Of a stretch of 64,000 nt of DNA, positions 7,963-18,569 are shown in pieces; positions within the stretch are counted from its first letter, which is position 1, and each line of letters opens with the position of its first letter. Below the pieces are notes generated by a model. The model did not search any database, was not told the DNA's origin, and saw only the letters and a program-made list of their open reading frames with translations. This stretch comes from Pseudomonas multiresinivorans (GTDB lineage: Bacteria > Pseudomonadota > Gammaproteobacteria > Pseudomonadales > Pseudomonadaceae), in the NCBI RefSeq assembly GCF_012971725.1, contig NZ_CP048833.1, forward strand, positions 6,324,001 to 6,388,000. Direction: 5' to 3'. Made by a program: the position numbers and the translations under genes.

Positions 7963-8988
7963 TCAGTCCAGGCGCACGAGCTTGGGTTGGCCAAGGTTGG
8001 CCACGCGGATGCTGTCCTGCATCCGGCTTGCTTCATCCTGCGTTCCGATCGGCCCCAGGCGCACCCGGTACAAGGTCTGCTGGTTGACCACGACCGAGCT
8101 GATAAAGGATTTCGCCCCCGTCAGGCCGCCGACTTTCTCCTTGAGCAGCTCCGCAGCGTCCGGGTTGGCGAAGGCACCCACCTGGAGATACAGGCCATCG
8201 GCTGGTAATGAAGCGTTTTTTTTTGAGTCGATCTGGACCGGCGCCACCGGTACTGCATGTTGCGCCGGCGGCGGGGTGTAGGTTTCGATGGGCTGGGCCA
8301 TGGCGACCGCCTGTGGCTGCGCGGCGGCGGGCTGCGAGGCCATCTTCGGCAAGGCCATGATCATCGGCGGCTGCTTGCCCTGGGAAGCCCACCAGCGGTC
8401 GGGGTCGATGCCCTCGACCTTGACGTGCGCGGTGCCGGTCTCGGCGTAACCGAGCTTCTTGGCGGCGGCGAAGGACAGGTCGATCACCCGGTCGGAGTAG
8501 AACGGCCCGCGGTCGTTGACGCGGACGATGACGCTCTTGCCGTTGTCCAGGTTGGTGACGCGCACGTAGCTGGGCAGCGGCAGGGTCTTGTGCGCGGCGG
8601 TCATGCCGTACAGGTCGTACTGCTCGCCGTTGGCGGTGGCCTGGCCGTGGAACTTGGTGCCATACCAGGACGCCGTGCCGGTCACGCTGTAGGCACTGGC
8701 GTTATTGAGCGGGTAGTAGGTCTTGCCCAGCACGGTGTAGGGGTTGTTCTTGAACGGCCCGTTGTGCGGCATCGGCACGGCGTCCGGGATGCGCGAGACG
8801 TCGACGTCCCACCAGGGCGCGCCGTCGCGGTGAGGGCGATTGTAGTCATAGGGGCCGGAAATGCCGTTGTTCACCTGCGGCTGCGGTTGCGGCGCGCGGT
8901 TGCCGGTGCAACTGGCGAGGAACACGGTGCTCAGGCCAACGCAGGCGGCCAGCGACCAGAGGCCGGGACTTGCGATTCGCTTGCTCAA
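7963..8988 (-). CDS. rlpA: Septal-ring lytic transglycosylase RlpA
   Basis: The product has 341 residues. It is a lipoprotein (lipobox FLASC, Cys27), with a double-psi beta-barrel catalytic domain at about 100-185 (GTASWYGTKFHGQ... VRVNDRGPF) and a C-terminal SPOR domain (about 261-341) that binds denuded septal glycan. It cleaves peptide-free glycan strands at division. The start is TTG, supported by GAGGTG four bases upstream and by the lack of any ATG before the signal sequence. The TTG overlaps the sltB1 stop codon, so the two are coupled. Confidence 0.93.
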   Translation of the reverse strand: MSKRIASPGLWSLAACVGLSTVFLASCTGNRAPQPQPQVNNGISGPYDYNRPHRDGAPWWDVDVSRIPDAVPMPHNGPFKNNPYTVLGKTYYPLNNASAYSVTGTASWYGTKFHGQATANGEQYDLYGMTAAHKTLPLPSYVRVTNLDNGKSVIVRVNDRGPFYSDRVIDLSFAAAKKLGYAETGTAHVKVEGIDPDRWWASQGKQPPMIMALPKMASQPAAAQPQAVAMAQPIETYTPPPAQHAVPVAPVQIDSKKNASLPADGLYLQVGAFANPDAAELLKEKVGGLTGAKSFISSVVVNQQTLYRVRLGPIGTQDEASRMQDSIRVANLGQPKLVRLD

Positions 8989-10016
8989 TGGACACCTCGT
9001 GCCTTGGCGATCTCGCCGGCCAGCTGATGGACCGCCATGGCGTACATGGCGCTGCGGTTGTAACGGGTGATCACATAGAAGTTCGGCAGGCCGACCCAGT
9101 ACTCGGTGCCCTGCGCGCCTTCCAGGCGCATGGCGGTGACCATCAGGTCATCGCGAATTACGTCATGGGTGCGCCAGCCCTGAGAGCGTAGCTGGCCGAG
9201 GTTCATCTGCGGGTCGAGGCCCTGGGTGAGCGCGTCCTCGGCAGTGGAGGTGCCGATTTCCGCCTGCGACACCACCGGCTCGCCGGTGTGCCAGCCGTGC
9301 TGCTTGAAATAGTTGGCGACGCTGCCGATGGCATCGGTGGGGTCGCTCCAGATATTGATGTGGCCGTCGCCGTCGAAGTCCACGGCATAGGCACGGAAGC
9401 TGCTCGGCATGAATTGCGGCAGGCCCATCGCGCCAGCGTAGGAGCCCGTGAGGCTGAGCGGGTCGACCTGCTGTTCGCGGGCCAGCAGCAGGAACTGCTT
9501 GAGCTCCTTGCGGAAGAAGTCGGCGCGCGGCGGGTAGTCGAAGCCCAGGGTGGACAGCGCGTCCATCACCTTGAAGTTGCCGGTGTTGCGACCGAAGAAG
9601 GTCTCGACGCCAATGATGGCGACGATGTACTGGGCCGGTACGCCGTATTCCTGCTCGGCGCGGGCCAGGGCTTCGGCATTCTGGTTCCAGAAGTCCACGC
9701 CGCGGTTGATGCGCGCGTCGGTGACGAAGATCGGACGGTATTCCTTCCAGGTCTTCACCCGTTCGGCCGGGCGGGAGATGGCGTCAAGGATGGACTGCTT
9801 GCGCTCCACATCGTGGAAGAGGCCCATGAGCTGTTCGCCGGCGAAGCCGTAGTCACGGGTCATCTCGCTGACGAACTCGGCGACCTGAGGGGAACCATCG
9901 TAGTCGCCCGCGGCCGCGACGCCGGACATGCCGATCGCCCCCGCGATTCCGACCCAATGTACCCCCCTGGCAGCCCAGGCGCGCAGTACTTGCATTCCTT
10001 TCTTCACTCTTGTCAT
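8985..10016 (-). CDS. sltB1: Lytic murein transglycosylase B (soluble SltB1 type)
   Basis: The product has 343 residues. The N-terminal hydrophobic segment ends in GVAAAGDYD and looks like a cleavable signal without a lipobox, as in SltB1. The catalytic Glu138 is in IIGVETFFGRNTG, with FDGDGHINIWSDPTDAIGSVANYF further on. There is no PG-binding domain. The ATG at 10016 overlaps the rodA stop by one base (TGATG) and is preferred over an upstream in-frame start inside rodA. The gene lies in the rodA-mrdA operon and so probably acts with the elongasome. Confidence 0.93.
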   Translation of the reverse strand: MTRVKKGMQVLRAWAARGVHWVGIAGAIGMSGVAAAGDYDGSPQVAEFVSEMTRDYGFAGEQLMGLFHDVERKQSILDAISRPAERVKTWKEYRPIFVTDARINRGVDFWNQNAEALARAEQEYGVPAQYIVAIIGVETFFGRNTGNFKVMDALSTLGFDYPPRADFFRKELKQFLLLAREQQVDPLSLTGSYAGAMGLPQFMPSSFRAYAVDFDGDGHINIWSDPTDAIGSVANYFKQHGWHTGEPVVSQAEIGTSTAEDALTQGLDPQMNLGQLRSQGWRTHDVIRDDLMVTAMRLEGAQGTEYWVGLPNFYVITRYNRSAMYAMAVHQLAGEIAKARGVH

Positions 10017-11167
10017 CAAACCTGGGCGATCCACTTCCGATGGGTATGGATCGACATCAAAACGCCGAACCCTGACATCAGGGTCACCAGCGAAGTTCCG
10101 CCGTAACTAATGAAGGGCAGCGGTACCCCCACCACTGGCAACAATCCGCTGACCATACCAATGTTGACGAACACATACACGAAGAAGGTCATGGTGATAC
10201 TGCCGGCGAGCAACTTGCCGAACAGCGTCTGCGCCTGCGCCGTGATCACCAGCCCCCGGTAGATCACCAGCAGGTACAGCACCAGCAGGAGGCACACCCC
10301 GACCAGGCCGAACTCTTCGCCGAGCACGGCAATGATAAAGTCCGTGTGGCTTTCGGGCAAAAAATCCAGATGGGATTGCGTGCCCAGCAGCCAGCCCTTG
10401 CCGAAGACGCCGCCCGAACCGATGGCCGCTTTTGACTGGATGATGTTCCAGCCGGTGCCCAGCGGGTCGCTTTCCGGGTCGAGGAAGGTGAGTACGCGCT
10501 GCTTCTGGTAGTCGTGCATGACGAAGTACCACATGCCCACCGCGACCGGTACCGCCGCCGAGACGGCGGTGATGATCCAGCGCCAGCGCAGGCCGCCGAC
10601 AAACAGCACGAAGGAACCGGAGGCCAGCACCAGCATGGCGGTGCCCAGGTCCGGCTGCTTGAGGATCAGCACGAAGGGCACGACGATCAGTGCCAGGCCG
10701 ATCACGCTATGCTTGAAGCCCGGCGGCAGGGCGCGCTTGGACAGGTACCAGGCGATGGTCATGGGCATCAGCAGCTTCATGAACTCCGCCGGCTGGAAGC
10801 GGATCACCCCGGGAATGTTGATCCAGCGGGTCGCGCCCATGGCGTTGTGACCCATCACATCCACCACCACCAGCAGGGCCACGCCGATCAGGTAGCCCAG
10901 CGGTACCCAGCGGGCGAGGAAGCGCGGTTCGATCTGCGCCAGCACGAACATCGCGCCCAGGCCCAGGCCGAAGGAAGACGCCTGCTTGATCAGCAGGTCC
11001 CAGCTCTTGCCGCTGGCGGAATACAGGACGAACAGACCGACCGAGCCGAGGGTCACCAGCAACAGCAGCAGCAGGCCGTCGATATGCAGGCGCTGCAGCA
11101 GGCTGGAGCGCCGCTTCATTACATCTTCGCTGGACAGCGTGCGGTCGAAATTACCGTTCATGGTCAT
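10016..11167 (-). CDS. rodA: SEDS peptidoglycan glycosyltransferase RodA
   Basis: The product has 383 residues and about ten membrane helices. SEDS motifs are present: GATRWINIPGVIRFQPAEFMK, LKQPDLGTAMLV, and the C-terminal PFISYGGTSLVTLMSGFG. RodA polymerises lipid II during lateral wall growth and works with PBP2. The ATG overlaps the mrdA stop by four bases (ATGA). Confidence 0.97.
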   Translation of the reverse strand: MTMNGNFDRTLSSEDVMKRRSSLLQRLHIDGLLLLLLVTLGSVGLFVLYSASGKSWDLLIKQASSFGLGLGAMFVLAQIEPRFLARWVPLGYLIGVALLVVVDVMGHNAMGATRWINIPGVIRFQPAEFMKLLMPMTIAWYLSKRALPPGFKHSVIGLALIVVPFVLILKQPDLGTAMLVLASGSFVLFVGGLRWRWIITAVSAAVPVAVGMWYFVMHDYQKQRVLTFLDPESDPLGTGWNIIQSKAAIGSGGVFGKGWLLGTQSHLDFLPESHTDFIIAVLGEEFGLVGVCLLLVLYLLVIYRGLVITAQAQTLFGKLLAGSITMTFFVYVFVNIGMVSGLLPVVGVPLPFISYGGTSLVTLMSGFGVLMSIHTHRKWIAQV

Positions 11168-13053
11168 GGTTTGGGCGCCTCCGCCGTGGCCTGAGGTGCG
11201 TATTCGGGTTTGAGCTTGCCGGTCTCGTCGAGCAGCCAGGCATCGGTCACGGCCTTGAGCACGGGGGCGGCGACGCCGGAGCCGGACTCGCCGTTCTCCA
11301 CCATCACCGCCACGGCGATCTGCGGATTGTCCGCCGGGGCGAAGCCGACGAACAACGCGTGGTCACGATGGCGCTCCAGCAGCTTGGAGCGGTTGTACTT
11401 CTCCCCCTGCTTGATCGCCACGACCTGCGCGGTACCGGACTTGCCGGCAATACGGTAGACGGACGTGGCGCCGACCTTGTGGGCGGTGCCGCGGGCGCCG
11501 TGGACCACCTGCTGCATGCCGTAGTCCACCAGGTTCCAGTTGTTCGGGTCCTTGAGCTGGATGTCCGGCATCGGGTCTTCGTCCACCGGCGGCTTGCCGT
11601 CGATGGTCCTGGCCAGGTGCGGGCGGATCCACTTGCCCTTGTTCGCCAGCAGCGCGGTCATCTGCGCCAGCTGCAGCGGGGTGGACTGCATGTAGCCCTG
11701 GCCGATGCCCAGAATCAGGGTTTCACCTGGGAACCAGGCCTGCCGGCGCAGGGCACGCTTCCACTGGCGGGATGGCATCAGGCCGTCAGCCTCGCCATAC
11801 ATGTCCAGGGCCACGCGCTGGCCGAAACCGAACCTGCTCATGTAGTCGTGCAGCCGGTCGATCCCCAGCTTGTGGGCGAGATCGTAGAAGTAGGTGTCGT
11901 TGGACCGCATGATCGCGGTTTCCAGAGTGACCCAGCCGTCGCCGGTGCGGTTCCAGTTGCGGTACTTGTGGTCGTAGTTGGGCAATTGATAGAAGCCGGG
12001 GTCGAACACACGGCTGGTGGGCGTCACCACACCCGCGTCGAGCCCCGCAATGGCCACCGCCGGCTTCACCGTCGAACCCGGCGGGTACAGGCCGCGCAGC
12101 ACGCGGTTGTACAGAGGGCGATCCTCGGAGTCCCGCAGCGCCGCGTAATCCTTGAAACTGATGCCGGTGACGAACAGGTTGGGGTCGTAGGCCGGCTGGC
12201 TGACCATCGCCAGCACCTCGCCGGTGGACGGCTGGATCGCCACGATGGCGCCACGCCGGCCGGCCAGTGCGGTTTCAGCGGCGGCCTGCAGCTTGCTGTC
12301 GATGCTCAGCACGATGTCGCGGCCGGAAATCGGCTCGGTGCGCTTGAGCACGCGCAGCACGCGGCCACGGGCGTTGGTCTCGACTTCCTCGTAGCCCACG
12401 GTGCCGTGCAGCGCGTCTTCGTAGAACTTCTCCACGCCGGTCTTGCCGATGTGGTGGGTGCCCGAATAGGCCACCGGGTCGAGTCTCTTCAGCTCCGCCT
12501 CGTTGATCCGGCCGACATAGCCGACCGAGTGGGCGAAGTGCTCACCCAGCGGATAATGGCGGACGAACTGCGCGGCGACGTCGACGCCGTTCAGGCGGTA
12601 CTGGTTCACCGCGATGCGGGCGATCTGCTCCTCGGACAGCTCGAACATGATCGGCACCGGCTCGAACGGCCGCCGCCCCTGCTTCATGCGCTTCTCGAAG
12701 ATGGCCTTGTCTTCCTCGGTCAATCCAAGGATTTCGACGAGGTTCTTCAACGTATCCTGCAGGTTCTCCGTACGTTCGCGGGTAATCGTCAGGCTGAAGC
12801 TGGGACGGTTGTCGGCGATGATCACGCCGTTGCGGTCGAAGATCAGCCCGCGATTGGGCGGAATCGGCTGCACGTGGACGCGGTTGTTCTCCGACAGCGT
12901 CGAGTGGTAGTCGTACTGCGTCACCTGCAGGTGATACATGCGCGCCACCAGCACCAGCGCGAGCAGGAAGATCGCTACCCCGCCGACGATGACGCGGGCG
13001 CGGACCAGGCGGGCGTCCTTCTCGTGGTCCTTGAGCTGTATCGGCTGCGGCAT
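11164..13053 (-). CDS. mrdA: Penicillin-binding protein 2 (elongation transpeptidase)
   Basis: The product has 629 residues, a class B PBP. It has an N-terminal membrane anchor (residues 18-40), a pedestal domain, then the transpeptidase domain with STVK (Ser327, Lys330), SND (384-386) and KSGT (538-541). It crosslinks lateral wall peptidoglycan with RodA, which is encoded immediately downstream. In Pseudomonas the gene is also called pbpA. Confidence 0.97.
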   Translation of the reverse strand: MPQPIQLKDHEKDARLVRARVIVGGVAIFLLALVLVARMYHLQVTQYDYHSTLSENNRVHVQPIPPNRGLIFDRNGVIIADNRPSFSLTITRERTENLQDTLKNLVEILGLTEEDKAIFEKRMKQGRRPFEPVPIMFELSEEQIARIAVNQYRLNGVDVAAQFVRHYPLGEHFAHSVGYVGRINEAELKRLDPVAYSGTHHIGKTGVEKFYEDALHGTVGYEEVETNARGRVLRVLKRTEPISGRDIVLSIDSKLQAAAETALAGRRGAIVAIQPSTGEVLAMVSQPAYDPNLFVTGISFKDYAALRDSEDRPLYNRVLRGLYPPGSTVKPAVAIAGLDAGVVTPTSRVFDPGFYQLPNYDHKYRNWNRTGDGWVTLETAIMRSNDTYFYDLAHKLGIDRLHDYMSRFGFGQRVALDMYGEADGLMPSRQWKRALRRQAWFPGETLILGIGQGYMQSTPLQLAQMTALLANKGKWIRPHLARTIDGKPPVDEDPMPDIQLKDPNNWNLVDYGMQQVVHGARGTAHKVGATSVYRIAGKSGTAQVVAIKQGEKYNRSKLLERHRDHALFVGFAPADNPQIAVAVMVENGESGSGVAAPVLKAVTDAWLLDETGKLKPEYAPQATAEAPKP

Positions 13054-13068
13054 CGAAAACGGCTACGA

Positions 13069-13536
13069 CTACTTGTGGTAGGGGTGCCCGGACAGCACTG
13101 TCCAGGCGCGGTAGATCTGCTCGCCGACCAGGATGCGCACCAGCGGGTGCGGCAGGGTCAGCGGTGACAGCGACCAGCGCTGCTCGCTGCGCGCGCAGAC
13201 CTCCGGCGCCAGGCCTTCCGGCCCGCCGACCATGAGGTTGACGGTGCGCGCGTCCAGGCGCCAGCGGTCGAGTTCCTGCGCCAGCTGGGGGGTGCTCCAG
13301 GGCTTGCCTTCGACTTCCAGGGTGACGATGCGTTCCCCGGGCTGGACCTTGCTCAGCATGGCCTCGCCTTCCTGGCGGATCAGCCGTGCCACGTCGGCAT
13401 TCTTGCCGCGCGTGTTCAACGGGATTTCCACCAGTTCCAGGGACAGCTCCGAGGGCAGGCGTTTGACGTACTCCGCCCAGCCCTCTTCCACCCAGCGCGG
13501 CATGCGCGAGCCAACCGCGATCAGACGCAGGCGCAC
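13069..13536 (-). CDS. rlmH: 23S rRNA (pseudouridine1915-N3)-methyltransferase
   Basis: The product has 155 residues, the usual length. It is a SPOUT methyltransferase with the SAM-binding knot seen in NLMVGGPEGLAPEV and the C-terminal SLSPLTLPHPLVRILVGEQIYRAWTVLSGHPYHK-type end. It starts with GTG at 13536, seven bases after the rsfS stop codon. Pairing with rsfS is near-universal and links it to ribosome maturation. Confidence 0.96.
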   Translation of the reverse strand: MRLRLIAVGSRMPRWVEEGWAEYVKRLPSELSLELVEIPLNTRGKNADVARLIRQEGEAMLSKVQPGERIVTLEVEGKPWSTPQLAQELDRWRLDARTVNLMVGGPEGLAPEVCARSEQRWSLSPLTLPHPLVRILVGEQIYRAWTVLSGHPYHK

Positions 13537-13543
13537 GGCACGC

Positions 13544-13897
13544 TTACTCGGCGCTGTGGGACGCGCGGCTCTGCTCGGCGCCCTGCCACAGACGCTCCAG
13601 GTCGTAGAACTGGCGGGTGGCCGGCTGCATGACGTGGACCACGACGTTGGCGAGGTCGATCAGGACCCACTCGCCGCCTTCCTGGCCTTCGCTGCCGATC
13701 GGGCGCACGCCCTGTTCCTTGACCTTTTCCAGCACGTTGTCGGCCAGCGACTTGACCTGACGGCTGGAGGCGCCGGTGGCGATGACCATGACGTCGGTGA
13801 TGCTGGTCTTCTCGCGCACGTCGATGACGGTGATGTCCTGCGCCTTGAGATCTTCCAGGGCGGCGATGGTCAGTTCGACCAGTTGTTCGGTTTGCAT
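13544..13897 (-). CDS. rsfS: Ribosomal silencing factor RsfS
   Basis: The product has 117 residues of the Iojap/DUF143 family. It binds uL14 and blocks subunit joining in starvation. The conserved core is present: DITVIDVREKTSITDVMVIATG, then GEWVLIDLANVVVHVM and FYDLERLW. It sits between nadD and rlmH as in most gammaproteobacteria. Confidence 0.96.
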   Translation of the reverse strand: MQTEQLVELTIAALEDLKAQDITVIDVREKTSITDVMVIATGASSRQVKSLADNVLEKVKEQGVRPIGSEGQEGGEWVLIDLANVVVHVMQPATRQFYDLERLWQGAEQSRASHSAE

Positions 13898-13916
13898 GTA
13901 TGACTCTCTGACTTGT

Positions 13917-14572
13917 TCAGTGGGGCGCCTGGTACAGGCCGTGCGCCTCGATATAGTTCAATACCGCATCCGGAACCAGGTAGCGCACCGAGCGCCCCTG
14001 CGACAGGAGTTGGCGGATCTGCGTGGCGGAAACTGCAAGCGGCGTCTGCCAGACGAAGGTGATCTGCCCGGCGGGGCCGGTCATCGCCTTCGGGTCGGCA
14101 ACACTGCGCGCCGCCAGCAGGTCGCGCAGGTCTTCCGGCGGCTCGCTGTCGGCATCCGGGCGCTGCAGCACGACGATATGACTGTGCTCCAGCAACTCTT
14201 CCCAGCGATGCCAGGTCGGCAGGCCACAAAAAGCGTCCCAGCCGACCAGCAGGAACAACTGGTCCTGCTCATCCAGCTCCCCACGCAGCGACTCCAGGGT
14301 GTCGATGGTGTAGGAGGGTTTGTCACGCTTCAGCTCGCGGTCATCGACCACCAGCGGGGTCACTCCGGCTACTGCCAGTTCGACCATCGCCAGCCGCTGC
14401 TCCGGTTTCACCTGGGGGGTGTCGCGGTGCGGCGGGCGGAAGTTGGGGATCAGGCGCAACTCGTCGAATTCGAACTGTTCGGCCATCTCCAGCGCACTGC
14501 GCAGGTGGCCGATGTGCACCGGATCGAAGGTGCCGCCGAACAGACCGACACGACGGGAACGCGCCTTGTTCA

Positions 14573-14573
<1 letters not shown>
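13917..14573 (-). CDS. nadD: Nicotinate-nucleotide adenylyltransferase
   Basis: The product has 218 residues and converts NaMN plus ATP to deamido-NAD. The nucleotidylyltransferase motif GGTFDPVHIGHLR lies near the N-terminus and the SATQIR motif near the C-terminus. The start overlaps the proA stop codon by one base (TGATG), implying coupled translation. Confidence 0.96.
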
Positions 14574-15838
<1,265 letters not shown>

Positions 15839-16147
15839 GATCAAACGCGTCTGCGTGAGGGAAATGCGCAAGTATAGCGGGAGCGCCCCCTCAGCGGCCA
15901 GCCACAGCAGCCGGCCGGTCAGTGCTGTGCTTCGCGTAACGCCAATAGCGCCCGATGCCCCGCACCATCGGCCAAACGGTGACACTCGCCCGTCCGCCAC
16001 CCCCTCCTGCCGCCCGAAGGTTGGGTAACCAAATTCGTATCCGCTGTTTACCTTGCAAGCATGGCTAATTGCCCCTGCAGTGCTCGCATGCCAGGGAGTC
16101 GCGCCAGGGAAGAACAACAAGAGGCGGCCCACCGCCGGAGAACTGCC
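15839..16147. other. Divergent intergenic region proA / hydrolase
   Basis: The 309 bases hold no ORF I can support. On the minus strand a TATACT hexamer (15871-15876) is a plausible -10 for proA; a matching -35 is not clear. No repeat was seen. Confidence 0.4.
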
Positions 16148-17374
16148 ATGCGCTATCGCACCGATTACAGCGCCCAGTCCCTGACCGCCACCCCGGCGGT
16201 GCTGGAACTGGACGGTTGGCAACTGCACTACCAGGCCTTTTCTTCGCTAGAGGATGACACCCGCCCGCCCGTCCTGCTGCTGGGCGGCGCATTCCAGAGC
16301 TTCCGCTCCTTCGCCAGCGAGGTCTCGGAGCTGCTCGCCGGGCACCCGGTGATCCTGCTCGACCTGCCCAGCCAGGGAGGCAACCTGCAACTGGCGCCCC
16401 AGCTGAGCCTGGAAGACCTGGCCGATCTCATCGCCGCTTTCGCCGAAACCCTGCACTTGCCGCCGCTGATGCCCATCGGGTTGTCCTACGGCTCGGCACT
16501 GGCTGCGCTGTTCGCCGCCCGCCACCCAAAGCGCTGCGGCCGCCTGCTGCTGGCCGGCATCACCGCCTTCGGCCGACCCGGCGCCCGCGCCCTGCTGGTC
16601 GAGGCCCTGGCGCGCCTGGAACTGGGCGAGCAGGAACCCTTCGCCCATGGCGTGCTGACCGGCCTGATCAATCCATTGCGCCTGGCCGATACCGGCGTGT
16701 CGCCAGTGTTCCGCAAGGCCCTGCTGCGCCAGCTGCAGCGCCTGACGCCAGCGGAAATCGAACGCTACCGGCAGAACAGCCAGCGCCTGCTGGCCTTCGG
16801 CGGCTTCGACCGTCACCCGCAATGCCCGACCCTGGTGCTGGCCGGCGAGTACGACCATTTCACCCAGCCGTGGGAACACGCCGAGTTCGCCCATGCCTGC
16901 GCCGATGCGGAGTTCGCGCTGATCCACGACGCCGACCACCTGGCCCAATTCGAACGCCGCGATGCCTGTGCGCGGCTCTACAACCCGTTCCTGCTCGGCG
17001 AGCCACTGCCACGCAGTGCCGCCGGCAGCACGCGCTTCCAGCGCCAGCAGCTGCTGCACCTGGAGCGCCGCTTCGAGGCGCGCCTGGCGCCGGCCGATCA
17101 ACGCGCCGTACTGCGCAACAGCGAGGGCGGCGAATGGCGCTGCGAGCTGGCGGAGCTGGGCTATTTCGGTGGCCTGATCCGCGTCGAGCTGCCGGCGGAT
17201 CGCCCTGCGCGCGGCTGGAAGCTCGCCGCTGCCGGCCTGCCGGAGCTGGACATCCTGCCGCTGCGCTACAGCGGAGACGGCCTGCCGTTCATCTTCGCCC
17301 ACGGCGACCCGCAGGCCAGCGCTGCGCTGGCGGCGATGGTGGTGCCGATGCAGCAGGGGGCGTGCGCGGCCTGA
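16148..17374 (+). CDS. Alpha/beta-fold hydrolase
   Basis: The product has 408 residues. It has the nucleophile elbow GLSYG (Ser113), an acid candidate in LVLAGEYDHF and a histidine in HDADHLAQF. Unusually for a simple hydrolase, about 130 further residues follow the catalytic fold (after ~280), with no recognised domain. The substrate is unknown; the fold also covers acyltransferases and thioesterases. GGAG precedes the ATG at 16148; an upstream in-frame start is not supported. The gene stands alone, divergent from proA. Confidence 0.75.
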   Translation: MRYRTDYSAQSLTATPAVLELDGWQLHYQAFSSLEDDTRPPVLLLGGAFQSFRSFASEVSELLAGHPVILLDLPSQGGNLQLAPQLSLEDLADLIAAFAETLHLPPLMPIGLSYGSALAALFAARHPKRCGRLLLAGITAFGRPGARALLVEALARLELGEQEPFAHGVLTGLINPLRLADTGVSPVFRKALLRQLQRLTPAEIERYRQNSQRLLAFGGFDRHPQCPTLVLAGEYDHFTQPWEHAEFAHACADAEFALIHDADHLAQFERRDACARLYNPFLLGEPLPRSAAGSTRFQRQQLLHLERRFEARLAPADQRAVLRNSEGGEWRCELAELGYFGGLIRVELPADRPARGWKLAAAGLPELDILPLRYSGDGLPFIFAHGDPQASAALAAMVVPMQQGACAA

Positions 17375-17406
17375 AAAGAAACTCTCATGAGCCAAGCCCG
17401 GCCCAT

Positions 17407-17525
17407 GCCCTCACCCTACCCCTCTCCCAGAGGGAGAGGGGACTGTTCAGCATGAAGTGAAGCAGCACTGGCAGCCGGCACGATCTGCTCCCTCTCCCCC
17501 CTGGGAGAGGGCTGGGGTGAGGGGG
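17407..17525. repeat. Composite inverted repeat (CCCTCTCCC/GGGAGAGGG palindromes)
   Basis: Two hairpins (17420-17440 and 17490-17511) each have perfect 9-base arms CCCTCTCCC/GGGAGAGGG. They are themselves arranged as an inverted pair with outer flanks CCTCACCCTA and TGGGGTGAGG. The same composite recurs at 61375-61515, so it is a dispersed BIME-like element. Confidence 0.8.
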
Positions 17526-17557
17526 ATACCCCGGCACAGACCTCAGGCATTGGCACT

Positions 17558-17637
17558 GTTCGCGAGCAAGCTCGCTCCTACAAAAGAGCCTCCGCAGTGC
17601 ATCGGGGCCGCTGTAGGAGCGAGCTTGCTCGCGAACC
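17558..17637. repeat. REP inverted pair
   Basis: There are two copies of the GTAGGAGCGAGC-type REP in opposite orientation (17558-17582 and 17612-17637). They lie immediately downstream of the composite repeat and just before the end of the minus-strand methyltransferase gene. Confidence 0.88.
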
Positions 17638-17651
17638 GCCCATCCCCGAAC

Positions 17652-18506
17652 CTAAATCCGCGCCTCGATCACCCGCACCAGACTCGGCATCCGCCCTTTC
17701 GGCAAGCCCAGCCCCACCCCATCCACCTGCGGATCGAGCACGCCCACCCGGCCAAACCCGCAACCGATGAACGCCTGCTCGATCTCAGCGGCACTGCGGT
17801 AATGCAGCGGGTAGCCGCCCCGCGTCAGCTTGCCGATCAACCCTACGCCCCAGCGAATCTGCCGGTAGCGCGGGTGCTCGCGCAGGTCGGGATAGAGTTC
17901 GGTGAGGTAGGTCGCCTCGGGGAAGCGCCGCAGGGCTGCAGCCAACCGACGCCAGAACCCCTCGATCACCGGGCGCTGGAAGTAATTCACCAGCCCTTCG
18001 GTGATCACCACCACGGGGCGATCCGGGTCCAGTTCGCAGAGCAGCGCAGCAAGGCTCTGCTCGCCGTCCTCGGCAAGGATATCCACAGCACGCACGCGGT
18101 GCTTGCCGTCCAGCCAACCTTGCTCCTGCAGCAACGCGGACTTGCGCGCGGCCATGGGCGGCAGGTCGGCTTCCAGGTAGGTCAGCTGGGGGTAACGCTC
18201 GCGAAAGCGCCTCCCGCGAGGCGAGAGCCCGCAGGCAATCTCTACGACCTGGGAAACGCCGCGCGACTCGATGGCCTGGGTCAGCCGGGCATCGATCAGC
18301 AGGTGACGTTGTAACAGGAAGTCTTCGATATTAAGCCCGAAGCCGATCCGCGCGCCCCAGTTGATCGGCGCCACGCAGCCGTGCACCCAGCGGCCGAACG
18401 CCGTGGCGAAGGCCGGATCGGCAAGCTGGTGGCGATACCAGACGTAACCGGTGTAGTGGGCGCTGGGGGTAATGTGGGCGCTGTCGGCCCGGATCCGTTC
18501 AGCCAT
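17652..18506 (-). CDS. Class I SAM methyltransferase, LCM family
   Basis: The product has 284 residues. The SAM site is VVEIACGLSPRGRRFRERYP (motif I) with LTYLEADLP after it, plus ITEGLVNYF, a hallmark of the leucine carboxyl methyltransferase/PpmP family. The target is unknown; bacterial members methylate small molecules or polyketides. It is monocistronic and divergent from mpg (about 60 bases between start codons). Confidence 0.75.
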   Translation of the reverse strand: MAERIRADSAHITPSAHYTGYVWYRHQLADPAFATAFGRWVHGCVAPINWGARIGFGLNIEDFLLQRHLLIDARLTQAIESRGVSQVVEIACGLSPRGRRFRERYPQLTYLEADLPPMAARKSALLQEQGWLDGKHRVRAVDILAEDGEQSLAALLCELDPDRPVVVITEGLVNYFQRPVIEGFWRRLAAALRRFPEATYLTELYPDLREHPRYRQIRWGVGLIGKLTRGGYPLHYRSAAEIEQAFIGCGFGRVGVLDPQVDGVGLGLPKGRMPSLVRVIEARI

Positions 18507-18569
18507 GCTTAAGAATCTTGTTGTTATGATTCCCCAGCCTAAGACCGGCCCGAGAACCGCGACAATCCG

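Noticed and set aside
6476..8281. 601-codon plus-strand ORF opposite dacC and rlpA
   Set aside because: It runs antisense through two genes with intact catalytic motifs. The translation is repetitive in Gly/Val/His/Gln and has no recognisable family.
11359..13167. 602-codon plus-strand ORF opposite mrdA
   Set aside because: It is antisense to an intact PBP2 gene; codon-position bias supports only the minus-strand gene.
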